Part shown: one piece after another, positions 42,657 through 52,774 of the stretch
Layout of the letters: every line of letters starts with the position of its first letter
Numbering within the stretch: position 1 is the stretch's first letter
Assembly: GCA_963763755.1 (NCBI GenBank)
Contig: CAVXQE010000006.1
Location: forward strand, 372,001-436,000
Direction: 5' to 3'
Length of the DNA: 64,000 nucleotides
From: Gaiellasilicea sp963763755
GTDB lineage: Bacteria; Actinomycetota; Thermoleophilia; Gaiellales; Gaiellaceae
Position numbers and translations under genes: made by a program
The notes under the pieces: generated by a model
The model's input: only the letters and a program-made list of their open reading frames with translations
What the model was told of the DNA's origin: nothing
The model's database searches: none

Positions 42657-43663
42657 GTCCGCCTCCGCTGTCCGAGCTGGTCGAGCGACACGGCCAGGAT
42701 CACGAGGATGCCGGTGACGAGGTACTGGTAGATCACTTCCACCCCGATCAGCGTCAGCCCGTTCCGGAAGACGCCGACGATCACCGCGCCGATCAGCGTC
42801 CCGATGATGCTCCCGCGGCCGCCGAACAGGCTCGTGCCGCCGAGGACGACCGCAGTGATGGTGTCGAGATTCTCCGTCGTCTGCCCGGCGTTCGGGTCGC
42901 CGAGCTCGGTGCGTGCGACGAGGAGCATCGCTGCGATCCCGTACATCAAGCCGGCGATCACGTAGACGCTGAGCAGGACTCGGTTCGTCTTGATCCCGGT
43001 GAGGCGGGCGGCCTCCGGGTTGTCGCCGACCGCGTACACGTGTCGGCCCCAGGCAGTTTGTGTCAGCGCGTACCACGCGATCCCGAACAGGACGAGCATC
43101 AGCACCGTGCCGTACGTGAATTCCGCGCCGGCGATGCTGAACGTGCGCCCGAAGAAGAGCATCTGGCTCGGTAACCCGGTGTAGGTCATGTCGTCCGAGT
43201 AGATGTGGGTCAACGCGAAGGCGATGTTGAACGTGCCCAGGGTGACGATGAACGCCGGCAGCCCCACGCCGGTGACGAGCGCGCCGTTCAGCAGCCCGAA
43301 GGCGACACACGCGAGGATCCCGAGCCCGATGGCGAGCAGCGGCTGCACGCCGCTCTCCACCGCCAGCTTCGTCATCACGATCTGGCCGAACGCCATCACG
43401 GTGCCGACGGAGAGGTCGATGCCCGCGGTCAGGATCACGAGCGTCTGCCCGATCGCGAGCACGCCGACGACCATCACCTGCTGGAGCACGAGCGAGAGGT
43501 TCTGGGTCTGGAGGAAGCGGTCGCTCTTCAGCGAGAAGAAGAGCCCCGTCAGCAGGAGGGCGGCGAGCGCGCTTGCAGTCGGCGCCGTTGCGATCCGACG
43601 AGCGACCTCACGCGCACTCGGGCGCGCGGTCGTCGGATCGGGCGTGATGTCCGTCGTGCTCAT
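42653..43663 (-). CDS. Sugar ABC transporter permease (RbsC/FrcC-like)
   Basis: 336 aa, intact. About ten hydrophobic helices. Family blocks: QQVMVVGVLAIGQTLVILT, GIDLSVGTVMAFGQIV, GNPEAARLTGI-like (DNPEAARLTGIKTNRV) and TAVVLGGTSLFGGRGSIIGT. It forms the membrane channel for a pentose or hexose. ATG 43663, 84 nt after the binding-protein gene, the gap containing a hairpin that may favour extra copies of the binding protein. Confidence 0.94.
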
Positions 43664-43701
43664 CCGAATCGGCTCGCCGATCCTACGGCGCGGGCCGCCG
43701 C

Positions 43702-43731
43702 GACCGGGGCGAGGAGGGGCACACCCCGGTC
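43702..43731 (-). repeat. Intercistronic hairpin between binding-protein and permease genes
   Basis: GACCGGGG and CCCCGGTC, 8 bp, with a 14-nt loop. Such hairpins in ABC sugar operons often protect the upstream binding-protein mRNA or reduce read-through. Confidence 0.5.
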
Positions 43732-43747
43732 ACGGCTTCCGGCACGT

Positions 43748-44770
43748 CTACCCCCAGCAGTTCTTCAGGCCGTAGGCGACGCTCTTGGACGTGACCCCCG
43801 AGACTGCCTTGCGGGCGATCAGGTTCACGCCGGTGTCGGTGTAGCCCGACACCTTCTTGCCGGTCTTCGCGTAGTTCACGACCGCGGCGACACCCTTCGA
43901 CGCCATCAGCAGCGGGTACTGCTGCGAGGTGGCGTCGATCACGCCGGCCCTGACGTTCCGGACGCCGGCGCAGCCGCCGTCGACCGAGACGATCGTGACG
44001 CCGCTCTTCGACTTGCCGGCGCTCTTGAGCGCTGTCCACGCGCCCGCCGCACTCGGCTCATTGATCGTGTAGACGACGTCGATGTCCGGGTTCTTCTGCA
44101 GGCAGTTCTCCATCGCCGTCTGCGATGGGGCGACCTGCCCCTGCCCGTTCCCGACGCAGGTGATCTGCTTGTTGTTGCCCTTGATCCCGAAGCCCTTCAG
44201 GAAGCCGTCGTGACGGAGCTTCCCGACCGAGGAGCCCGCGTGCTCGTCGAGCATCGCGATCGTGACCGTCTTGCCCTTCGTCGCCGCGCGCGCATACTTC
44301 CCGATCAGCACGCCGGCGTTGAAGTTGTTGGTCGCGAACAGCGCGTCGGTAGCGGTCGTCGGGTTGGTCGGGGAGTCGAGCGCAATGACGAGCACGCCCG
44401 CCTTCCTTGCCTTCGCGATCGCGGCATTCTCTGCCTTCGCATCCGCGACTGTGATGAGAATTCCCTTCGCGCCGGCGGTCGTCATGTTCTCGATCGCGGC
44501 GATCTGGCTCGCGTTGTCGGAGCTGCTCTTGCCGGCCGCGTAGATGAGCTCGGCTCCATTCTGCTTCGCTGCCGCGGTTGCGCCTGCCTTCATCTTCACG
44601 AAGAACGGATTCGTGACGTCCTTCGTGATCAGTCCGACCTTGATCGTCTCAGCTGCCGGGGCGGCCGGACGGGCGGACGCGACCGTCGTCGCGATCGCGG
44701 TCGCGATCAGCGCGAGCAGCGCGACGGCCGGGAGGAGGCGGTGTGTCCGGGCTTGCTTTCGCTGACGCAT
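43748..44770 (-). CDS. Sugar ABC transporter substrate-binding protein
   Basis: 340 aa, intact, exported. Signal peptide RLLPAVALLALIATAIATTV, mature start near residue 36. Periplasmic-binding-protein I fold with ETIKVGLITKDVTNPFFVKM, GILITVADAKAENAAIAKA, VIALDSPTNPTTATDALFAT and VVSVDGGCAGVRNVRAG. ATG 44770 with GGGAG 6 nt upstream. The order binding protein, permease, ATPase equals frcBCA of fructose uptake in alphaproteobacteria, and the divergent LacI plus PfkB pair supports a fructose- or ribose-like sugar. The ligand is not certain. Confidence 0.93.
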   Translation of the reverse strand: MRQRKQARTHRLLPAVALLALIATAIATTVASARPAAPAAETIKVGLITKDVTNPFFVKMKAGATAAAKQNGAELIYAAGKSSSDNASQIAAIENMTTAGAKGILITVADAKAENAAIAKARKAGVLVIALDSPTNPTTATDALFATNNFNAGVLIGKYARAATKGKTVTIAMLDEHAGSSVGKLRHDGFLKGFGIKGNNKQITCVGNGQGQVAPSQTAMENCLQKNPDIDVVYTINEPSAAGAWTALKSAGKSKSGVTIVSVDGGCAGVRNVRAGVIDATSQQYPLLMASKGVAAVVNYAKTGKKVSGYTDTGVNLIARKAVSGVTSKSVAYGLKNCWG

Positions 44771-44801
44771 GTACAGCTCCCTTCGTCGGGATCCTGATGA
44801 T

Positions 44802-44819
44802 TGTGGTACCGATAACACA
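44802..44819. promoter_or_regulatory. LacI-type operator O1
   Basis: TGTGGTACCGATAACACA, an imperfect palindrome (14 of 18 positions symmetric) with a central CG as in LacI/GalR operators, in the divergent gap between the binding-protein and lacI genes. Confidence 0.65.
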
Positions 44820-44867
44820 TCACCATCGACCAAGTCAAGGGTAAGCGGGTGGGAATTTCTCTCGATT

Positions 44868-44885
44868 TGTGGTACTGATCCCAAG
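44868..44885. promoter_or_regulatory. LacI-type operator O2
   Basis: TGTGGTACTGATCCCAAG repeats the left half of O1 (TGTGGTAC) exactly and keeps GAT at the same place, 66 nt away and 9 nt before the lacI start. The right half is weak. Confidence 0.5.
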
Positions 44886-44893
44886 AGATTGCG

Positions 44894-45929
44894 GTGACTG
44901 AGAACCAGACGAACGTGACGATCAAGGACGTCGCCAGGCTCAGCGGCGTCTCGCCCATGACCGTGTCCCGGGTCATCAACCAGAGCCTGCGCGTCAGCCC
45001 CGTGACCCGCAGCCGGGTCGAGCAGGCGATCGCCGAGCTCGGCTACGTCCCGAGCAGCCTGGCGCGTGGGCTGAGCCGGCAGAAGACGGGAACGATCGCG
45101 TTGATCGTCCCGGACGTCGCCAACCCGTTCTTCACGCTGATCGTTCGCGGAGCTGAGGACGTGGCGCGCCGCGCCGGGCTACCGCGTGCTCCTCTGCGAC
45201 ACGCGCTTCGACCTGACGCTCGAGGCGGAGGTGATCGAGGAGATGATCGCGCACCGGGTCGAGGGAATCGTGATCGCACCCGTCAGCGACGCCTCACGAA
45301 GTCAGCTGAAGCGGCTCGCGCGGTTCGGGGTGCCCTTCGTCCTGATCGACCGGACGATCCCGGGGGTCGAGTGCGATGTCGTACTCGGCGACAGCACCGC
45401 CGGCGCGAGGAGCCTCGTCGAGCATCTGATCGCGCTCGGGCATCGCCGGATCGGGATGATCGTCGAAGACGAGAACGTGTCCACCGCGCGCGAGCGGCGC
45501 GCGGGCTACGTCGAGGCGCTCGGGCACGCCGGCATCGAGCTCGACCCCGCACTCGTGGTTCAGGCGGCAGCGGACCCCCACGGTGGCGTTGTCGGGATGG
45601 AGAAGCTGCTCCAGCTCGACGAGCGGCCCACCGGCGTCTTCACCGTCAACAACCTCGTCGCACTCGGAGCGATCGAGGCCGTGCGCGCGGCAGGACTCGA
45701 GGTACCCGACGACGTTGCCCTCGTTTGCTACGACGACATCGAGTACGCGTCGCGGCTCTACCCGTTCCTGACCGTGATGCTGCAACCGGCCGAGACGTTC
45801 GGCACGCTCGGGACGCAGCTGCTCTTCGAGCGGATCGAAGGCCGCCAGCTCGACCGCACCAGGAAGGTCGTCCTGCCGGCCGACTTCGTCGTGCGCGAGT
45901 CGTGCGGCGCCAAGGCGCGATCGTCATGA
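44894..45929 (+). CDS. LacI-family sugar regulator, one frame break
   Basis: About 344 aa. HTH TIKDVARLSGVSPMTVSRVI and hinge LARGLSRQKTGTIALIVPD. The effector domain continues across a frame break near 45178 (VARRAG to GYRVLLCDTRFDL), with ALGHRRIGMIVEDENVSTA and VALVCYDDIEYASRLYPFLT. GTG 44894. It ends in an ATGA overlap with the PfkB kinase. It probably represses the divergent transporter operon through O1/O2 and is relieved by the sugar or its phosphate. Confidence 0.9.
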
Positions 45930-46859
45930 TCGCCGTCGCCGGCGAGGCGCTGATCGATCTCGTCGATCGGGACGGGACGCTTCATCCACTGCCGGGCGGA
46001 GGGCCGTTCAACACGGCGATCGCGCTCGGCCGGCTCGGTGTCCCGACCGGGTTCCTCGGGCGCCTGTCGTACGACCAGTTCGGCGAGCTCCTCGTCGGTC
46101 TCTTGCGGGAGAGCGGGGTCGACGACCGCTATGTCCTCCGGGGCTCGGCGCCCACCCCGGTTGCGGTCGTGCACACGAGCGACGACGGCGATGCGGAGTA
46201 CAGCTTCCATCTCGCCGGGACGGCGTACGCCGAACTGACGGCGGCAGACATCCCCGAGCTTGGTCCGGAGGTCGTCGCTCTCCACCTCGGCACGCTCGCG
46301 CTCGCCACCGATCCCCCCGGCCTCAGCGCTGGAAGACCTGATGCGGCGCGAGTCGGAGCGCAGGCTGATCGTGGTCGACCCGAACGTCCGCCCGGACGTG
46401 ATCGGTGACCGCGACGTGTACCGCGCCCGTTTCGAGAGCTGGCTCTCCTACGCGCACCTCGTGAAGCTGAGCGCTCGCGACGCCGAGTGGCTGTATCCGG
46501 AGCTCGAGCCCGAGGCGTGCGCGAGACTCCTGCTCTCGCTGGGCGCGCGGCTCGCCGTCGTCACGCTCGGCGCGGAGGGCGCGCTCGCGGTCTCGGGTGC
46601 GGGGGAGGCGCGCGTCGCCTCGCAGCCGGTGGACGTGGTCGACACGGTCGGAGCGGGGGATGCGTTCGGCGCCGGCCTGCTGCGCAGGTTGTGGGTGAGC
46701 GACGCCCTCAATGCGGAGGCTGTTGCGTCCATGGACGACCTGGCGCTCGAGGACGCACTGTCGTTCGCGTGCGCGGTCGCCGCGCTCCAGTGCTCTCGCG
46801 CGGGGGCGGCGCCGCCGACGCTCGAAGAGGTTGACGGGTTCTGGGCTACCCGAAGGTGA
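45926..46859 (+). CDS. PfkB-family carbohydrate kinase (fructokinase-like), one frame break
   Basis: About 310 aa. First PfkB signature GGGPFNTAIALGRLGVPTGF near residue 26-45, second signature DTVGAGDAFGAGLL with catalytic Asp near residue 235. A frame break near 46313 separates LALATDPP from ALEDLMRRESERRL. The N-terminus IAVAGEALIDLVDRDG is typical of fructokinases and 2-keto-3-deoxygluconate kinases. Coupled to lacI by ATGA. It should phosphorylate the sugar brought in by the divergent ABC system. Its end overlaps the convergent DipZ-like gene by 14 nt. Confidence 0.9.
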
Positions 46860-48469
46860 ATGCGTAGCCCGCAACACCCGGGCTGAAGTGGAGCTCGAGC
46901 AGGTGGTCGCCGATCTTCGGGCGCTCGACGAGCGTGTAGAGCCGGTCGGCGGTGACGCGCACCGTCCGCTCCGGCTTGCCGTCGACGAGCACCTGCACGG
47001 AGCCCCTCCCGGTGAGCACGAGATAGACGTCGCGGGCGCGGTACTGCAGCCGCAGGCCTGCGCTCGGCCCCGCGACGGCCCGCTCGCCCTCCACCGTCCA
47101 GCGGCCGTTGTAGGCCAGCTCGTTCCCGAGCAAGTCCCGCGGATAGGTGTAGGCGTGCGGTTCGTCCTTCACGACGGTGTCGCCCCCGTTGCTCGCCAGG
47201 CGCTTGTAGCCGAGGTAGCTCTCGGGCGTCAGTTCACCGTGCGGAGTGTCGTCGACGAGCCCGGAGGCGCGCGGGGCATTGCTTCCCAGCAGCGTGCGAA
47301 TCGCCTCCTCCGTCGTCCCGTACTCCCCTTCGCCGAAATGGAAGTACCGGACATGGCCGTTCCGGTCGATCAGATACTTCGCCGGCCAGTACTGGTTGTG
47401 CCACGCCTCCCAGGTGCCGAAGCCGTTGTCGAGCGCGACCGGGTAGCGGAGCTCGAGCTTCTTCACGTTCTCGCGCACGTTCGACGGAACATGCTCGAAC
47501 GCGAACTCGGGCGTGTGGACGCCGACGATCGTCAACCCCGCGGCGCGGTAGCGGTCGTCCCAGGCGCGGATGTGCGGCAGCGTGCGCAGGCAGTTGATGC
47601 AGGAGTACGTCCAGAAGTCGATCAGGACGACGCGGCCGCGCAGGCTCTTCATCGTCAGCGGCTTGGAGTTGATCCACCCCGCGAGCCCGCGGAACTCCGG
47701 CGCGGGACCGTAGTCCTCGAGCGCGCTCGTGCTGTTGCCGGTCGCCTTGGGCGCGCGGGCGCCGGTGAGCTCGCCGAGCTCGCGCTGCGCGGTGGACGAG
47801 CGTTCGAAGCGCTCCTGCAACGACTCGGTGTAACCCGGGATCACGGTTTGAAGCTCCTGGTCGACGCCGAGCGCAATCGCGATCGCCGCACCGGCGATGA
47901 GCACGCCTGCCACTCGGCGGGCCGTCTCGGCGCGGACGCGCAACGCCTTCGCGGCCCGCTGGCCCAGGATGGCGATCGCGAGCATCGGCAGTGCGGCGCC
48001 GACGGCGTACGAGAGCGTGAGCACGCAGCCCGTCGAGCCCGACGTCCCGCTTGGCGGCGATCACCGTCACCGCCGCGAGCACCGGGCCGGCGCACGGGAC
48101 GAAGACGAGCCCCAGGCTCGCGCCGAGGAAGAAGCCGCCGCCGAGATCCCCCGAGCCGCGCCGCGTCAGCGCCTGCAGCGGCCGGGCGATCAGCTCACCG
48201 GCCTGCGGCACGAGCAGGGTGAGCGCGACCAGGAGGAGAAGCGCGATCGCGAGATTCCGGAGCAGATCCTGCGGCAGGCCGAGTTGGTCGAGCAACCAGG
48301 CGGCGAAGAGCGTGAAGACGGTGAAGCTGACGACGAGCCCGGCGATGATTGCGAGTGGTCGGCGGCCGGTCGCCCCGCCGGCCAGCACGATCGGCAGCAC
48401 CGGCAGGACGCACGGCGAGAGTGCCGTCACGATCCCGGCGCCGAGCCCGATCGCGATCAGCCACAGCAT
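46846..48469 (-). CDS. DipZ-like CcdA-thioredoxin fusion protein, one frame break
   Basis: About 540 aa. An N-terminal CcdA/DsbD-type membrane domain carries electrons across the membrane (Cys in ALSPCVLPVLPIVLAGG and in LVFVPCAGPVLAAVTVIA). A TlpA-like thioredoxin domain follows with WTYSCINCLRTLPHIRAW (CINC). A C-terminal beta-sandwich (residues about 390-540) is like the carbohydrate-binding-type domain of M. tuberculosis DipZ. A frame break near 48027 sits in the membrane domain before LLTLSYAVGAALPML. It should reduce or oxidise extracytoplasmic thiols, for example for cytochrome c maturation. It is 14 nt after the helicase gene in the same direction. Confidence 0.91.
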
Positions 48470-48483
48470 CGAAGGACCTTCGC

Positions 48484-51061
48484 CTAGGAGGGGGTGATCG
48501 GTTCGGCCGCGCCGTCGTTCGACGGAGCCGAGTCACCGTCGGACGCTGCTGCGGGCCTGCGACGCCGGCGGCGTCGTGGCTTCGGCTTCGCCGCTCCCGC
48601 TTCGGCCGGCGCGCTGCCGTTGCTCGCAGCGGCTACCTCGGCTCCGGGCTGCTGCTGGGGCTGGTTCTGTTGCTGTGGCTGCTGCTGGGCGCCGCCGACC
48701 TTCTTCCTGCGCTTGCGCCGGCGCGACTTGCGCGACGGTGCCTTCGGCGCGGGCAGGTTGTCGGCGAGCGCATTGGCGATCTCCCGGATCTCGCCGAGCT
48801 CCTCGCGGGCCCGGTCGAGCGCGTTGTTCGCGCGCGGCGTGTACCCCTCGGAGGAGGCGAGGAGCGCGGCGCCGACCTCGAGCGGCAACGCCTTCGCGAC
48901 CTGGATCAGCTTCGCGACGTTCTCCTCGTGCCGGTGGCCACGCGAGTTCGCCACCGCTCCCAGCAGGCGCTTGGCCTCCGGGAACTCGGTGCTGGCGCGA
49001 CGATCCTGAACCTTCCGGGTCGCCTTGGCGAGCTTCCACGTCCAGCGCTGGAGAATCTGATCGGGAGCGTTCGCCTTGCCTTCCCCGATCGCGCGGAGCA
49101 GGATCCTCGCGCCCGCCGCCCGGTCCTTGTCCCACGGCGGCGCCTGGCTGACGAGGGTCACCAGATCGTCGAAGTCGGCGCGCTCGACGGTCATCGAGAC
49201 GCGGTCCTGGAGCGCGGTCATCCGCAGGCGGCGGTTCGGATTCTCGGCCGAGCAGACCGAGAGGAAGGTCTCGAGCGCCGCCTTCGACGCTCGGCCCTCT
49301 GCGAACTTCTTCGCAAACTCGGCGCGCTGGTCGAAGCGGAGCTGCCGACCGGCGATGGTCGCCCAGTAGCGCTGCTCGTCCTCGTCCATGTACATCGGGT
49401 CGATCCGCTGCCACTCGCGCTGGATCACGGCGAGCCGGCGGGAGACGTCGGGCGTGACCGGGACGAGCCACGTCGCCGGCGAGAGCCTGCGACGGGCGCG
49501 GCGCTGAACGCGGCGGCGCGGCGCCGGTGTGACGCGTGCGCCCTCGCGGTAGAAGTCGGCGTCGAGCAGCGAATGGAGCGAGACGACGCGCTCGTTGTGC
49601 GTCGCGGACTTGGGCGTGAAGTCGAGGACGATCCCCGCTTCCTTGCGCGGATGGGTGCGCATGATCCGGCCGATCCGCTGCTGGTAGACGCGCTTCGACG
49701 CGGTCGGAGCGAGGTGCATGCAGACGGTCGCGCGCGGCGAGTTCCAGCCCTCGGCGAGCAGCATCGCGTTGATCAGCACGTTGATCTCGCCGCGCTCGTA
49801 GGCCGCGAGCGTCTCGGCGAGCTTCACCGGCGGCGTGCGGCCCGAGACGGCCTCCGCCTTCAGACCGGCCGCGCGGAACTCCTGCGCGAGGTTGTAGGCG
49901 TGGTCGACGCCGGCCGCGTAGACGATCCCGGGCGTGCTGTCGAAGCGCTCGCGGTAGAGGCTCGCCGCCGCCTGGTTCAAAGCCTGGTGGTCGAGGGCTG
50001 CGGCCAGGGCGCGCTCCTCGAAGTCGCCGCCGACGATCGGCACCGAGTTGATCGCCGCCGCGGGAGGCACGCGCAGGCAGCGCAGCGGCGCGATCAGTCC
50101 GCGCCGGGCCGCGTCGGCGAGCGGGAGGTCGTCGACCGAGGCCGGGAAGACGTCCGAGACCTGCTTCGCGATCAGCTGCTCGGTCGCCGTCATGCCGATG
50201 TAGATCGGCTCCGGGAAGCTGCGGATCGCTGCGCTCGTCTTCTCACCGAGCGCCGTGTGAGCCTCGTCGCAGATCACGAGCTGGTAGGCCTCGCGGGAGA
50301 GCGAGTCGGCGTGCCGGGCGAACCAGGCGTAGGTCTGGATCGTGATCGGATCGCCGCGCAGCGGCTCCTTGCCCCGCTCGATCGCGTCGGTGAATCGTGC
50401 CTCCGTAGCCCTCGGTCGTCAGGTCTCGCTGGAACTGTGTGACGAGCAGTCGCCGGTGCGTGAGGATCAGGATCCCGAGCGAGCGCGCTGCTTCGACGAA
50501 GCCTGCGGCGGCGATCGTCTTCCCCGACGCGGTCGGGTGGCGGAAGCGGTAGCGGCGGACGGCGCCCGGGTCTTCGCCGACGAAGCCCTCCGGCTCGTCC
50601 TCACCCTCGTCATCGACCGCCTCGTCCTCCTCCTCGCCTTCCTCCGGCTCGAGCTCGACGTCGCCGTTCCCGTTTCCGTTTCCGTTCTCGTCTTCCGCGT
50701 AGCGCTGGTTGGCCGCGATCAGCTCGGTGAGCATCCCGGCGAGCGCGTCGATCTGGTGCTTCCGGAGCTCTGTTCCGGCGGCGGTCGCCGGCGGCTTCAT
50801 CGAGAGCACGCGCTCGAGTCCGAGCAGGAATCCGAAGCGAACCTTCCAGCGAGACGAGGGTGCCTTGCGCCCGGCGTCGATCTCGGTCAGAGCCTCGTCG
50901 AAAGCAGCGCGGCGAGCCGTGCCAGGGGCCAGTGCTTCACCCGGATCCTCGCCGGGGTGAAGGAAGGGCTCTCCGGCCCATTTCTCCGCACGGAGCGCAT
51001 CGGCGGCCAAACCATCCGTTGCGTCCGACGTGAGTGTCGGCTTCAGTATCGCTTCTGACAT
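48484..51061 (-). CDS. SF2 DEAD/DEAH-box helicase with acidic insert and basic Gln-rich tail, one frame break
   Basis: About 858 aa. Walker A is HPTASGKTIAAAGF and Walker B LVICDEAHTALGE; motif III-like IGMTATEQL and motif VI YQQRIGRIMRTHPRK. Between the first RKHQIDAL block and Walker A lies a Glu/Asp-rich insert of about 50 residues with GNGNGNG. The last 100 residues are low complexity: RKSRRRKRRKKVGG, then Gln-rich QQQPQQQ and RRRRRRRP, likely nucleic-acid binding. A frame break near 50393 lies between TTEGYG and FTDAIERGKEPL. ATG 51061, just after a 7-bp inverted repeat. It resembles restriction-type/ERCC3-like helicases; role unknown. Confidence 0.87.
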
Positions 51062-51065
51062 ATGC

Positions 51066-51088
51066 GCAGCACGAATCGGATGTGCTGC
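51066..51088. repeat. 7-bp inverted repeat upstream of the helicase start
   Basis: GCAGCAC and GTGCTGC with a 9-nt spacer, 4 nt before the helicase ATG on the minus strand. It may be an operator or mRNA leader hairpin. Confidence 0.4.
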
Positions 51089-51192
51089 TTTTCCTCAGGA
51101 GTGGCGCGCCCGTTTTGTTGACTGGAGCGGACGAGCGGCGCTCCTCGCAGCATACCCGAATTTGCGGGGTTCGGAGTGCCTATTCTGGGTCG

Positions 51193-51837
51193 ATGCCTGA
51201 TTGGGAGGAGCTGCATGCGCGGGCACGCGAGCGCTACGAGGACGGTGCAGCGCGGCTTCCCGACGATCCCGAGAAGCGGCAGCGTCAGCTCACGCGGATG
51301 GGAAACGCAGCCGGCGCAGCGGCGCTGACAGCGCTGATGGCCGGCGGAGACGGCGGCGAGTGGTTCGCTCGCTCGGCCGAGCGGTACCGAGAGAGCTGGG
51401 AGCACGCCCCGCCGGACAGCTGGGGCCGGCCGATCGGCGCGATCAAGTCGCGGATCCTCGCCGGCGACTGGGAGGGCGCCGCCGACGATGCGCGCTGGAC
51501 ACTCGAGATCGGTGCGGCCGAGTCCGACTCCCCGATCGGCAGCTACGCCGCCGCACTCGCCTTCGCCGCGCTCGGAGAGTGGGACGACGTTCGACCACAC
51601 GCCGACTACGCCCGCACGCATGCGACCTTCCCGAGTGAGGTCGGCGACGCGCTCGCGTTCATCGCCGCGGAAGACGTCGTCGGCTACGTCGAAGCAGTCG
51701 AGGAGGTCCTCGAATCCTTCGAAGCCCGTGACGAGTATCTCGAGGGCGTCCCGGTCGCGGACACCGTGCTCGTGCTCCAGGCGCTTGCCGGCCGTCGCGG
51801 CATCACGGCCGAGCTCGAGTCGGAGCTTCTGCCATGA
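51193..51837 (+). CDS. Helical TPR-like protein of unknown function
   Basis: 214 aa, intact, acidic and helical. ATG 51193 has TATTCT exactly 6 nt upstream (leaderless). Segments WFARSAERYRESWEHAPPDS, AIKSRILAGDWEGAADDARW and SYAAALAFAALGEWDDVRPH follow helix-pair spacing, like a degenerate TPR. No catalytic motif. It overlaps the DCC-family gene by ATGA, so the two are coupled. I do not recognise the family. Confidence 0.75.
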   Translation: MPDWEELHARARERYEDGAARLPDDPEKRQRQLTRMGNAAGAAALTALMAGGDGGEWFARSAERYRESWEHAPPDSWGRPIGAIKSRILAGDWEGAADDARWTLEIGAAESDSPIGSYAAALAFAALGEWDDVRPHADYARTHATFPSEVGDALAFIAAEDVVGYVEAVEEVLESFEARDEYLEGVPVADTVLVLQALAGRRGITAELESELLP

Positions 51838-52127
51838 CGCGGCCCGTGCTGCTCTACGACGGCGGGTGCAGGTTCTGTCGCTTCACCGCCCGGATCGCGG
51901 CGCGCTTCGACCGCGGTCGCAATGCCTATCTCGCCTTCGACGATGCCGAGGCTGAGCGGTTGCTGGCGCGCTTGCCCGAGGCGAGGCGCTACGCGAGCGC
52001 GCACCTCGTCCGTCCTGACGGCTCGATCTGGAGCCCCAGCAGTGCGCCGTACCGCTTCGTCGCCCGCATCCGCCGCCGGCTCGGGCCGCTCGTTCCGGAC
52101 GGTCCGGGTCCGCGCCGCTATCCCTGA
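51834..52127 (+). CDS. DCC family thiol-disulfide oxidoreductase-like protein
   Basis: 97 aa, intact. The DCC motif YDGGCRFCRFTARIAARFDR lies near the N-terminus (DxxCxxC), followed by the family-typical LAFDDAEAERLLARLPEARR and SAHLVRPDGSIWS. The short C-terminus RFVARIRRRLGPLV lacks the longer helical end of many members. Predicted redox protein, substrate unknown. Coupled to the upstream helical gene; its end overlaps the convergent pgl gene by 10 nt. Confidence 0.85.
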   Translation: MTRPVLLYDGGCRFCRFTARIAARFDRGRNAYLAFDDAEAERLLARLPEARRYASAHLVRPDGSIWSPSSAPYRFVARIRRRLGPLVPDGPGPRRYP

Positions 52128-52774
52128 GGCAACTGCGAGGCGGCGCCGCGGTCGAGGATCGCGATCGTCCTGCGGCCCCGGATCAGGCTCGCCGGGACCT
52201 CGTGGCTCGGCTCGTCGGCGAACGCGAGGCGTATGACCTCGGCCTTGCTCTCGCCCTTTGCGAGATACACGAGCAGCTTCGCCGCAGCGAAGACAGGCGG
52301 GGTCATCGTCACGCGCGGAACGAAGGGCTCCCACTTGGCCTCTGCGGCCATCGCACGCCGCCCCCTCTCGTCCAGGGCCGGGGCGCTCGGGTAGAGCGAG
52401 GCGGTGTGCCCGTCGGGGCCGATGCCGTTGAGCGCCAGGTCGAGCGTGACGCCCTCGAGCTCGGCGTCGTACAGGTCAGCCGCCTTTTCGGCGCCGAGCT
52501 CGCCGCGGATCCGATGCACTTCCGGCTGCACACTCAGCCGGTCGAGCAGCGTCTCCTTGGCCAGGCGGTAGTTGGAGAGCTCGTCGTCAGGCGGCACTGC
52601 GCGGTCGTCGCCGAACCAGACGTGGATGCCGGACCAGTCCGGGCGGATCTCGGCTGCGAGCTCGTACGACGACGCGGCCGAGCCGCCGGAGAGCGCAACG
52701 TGGCCGGCGGCCGTGACGAGGAGGTCCGCCGCTGCACGGGTCGGGTCGTCCACGACCCGAACCTCGACGGTCAC
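52118..52774 (-). CDS. pgl: 6-phosphogluconolactonase
   Basis: 218 aa, intact. Hydrolyses 6-phosphogluconolactone in the oxidative pentose phosphate pathway. Family motifs: HVALSGGSAASSYELAAEI near the N-terminus, WFGDDRAVPPDDELSNYRLA, and LALNGIGPDGHTASLYPSAP with the active-site Asp and His. GTG 52774 overlaps the proC stop as GTGA. The usual partners zwf or tal are not adjacent. Confidence 0.93.
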   Translation of the reverse strand: MTVEVRVVDDPTRAAADLLVTAAGHVALSGGSAASSYELAAEIRPDWSGIHVWFGDDRAVPPDDELSNYRLAKETLLDRLSVQPEVHRIRGELGAEKAADLYDAELEGVTLDLALNGIGPDGHTASLYPSAPALDERGRRAMAAEAKWEPFVPRVTMTPPVFAAAKLLVYLAKGESKAEVIRLAFADEPSHEVPASLIRGRRTIAILDRGAASQLPQG

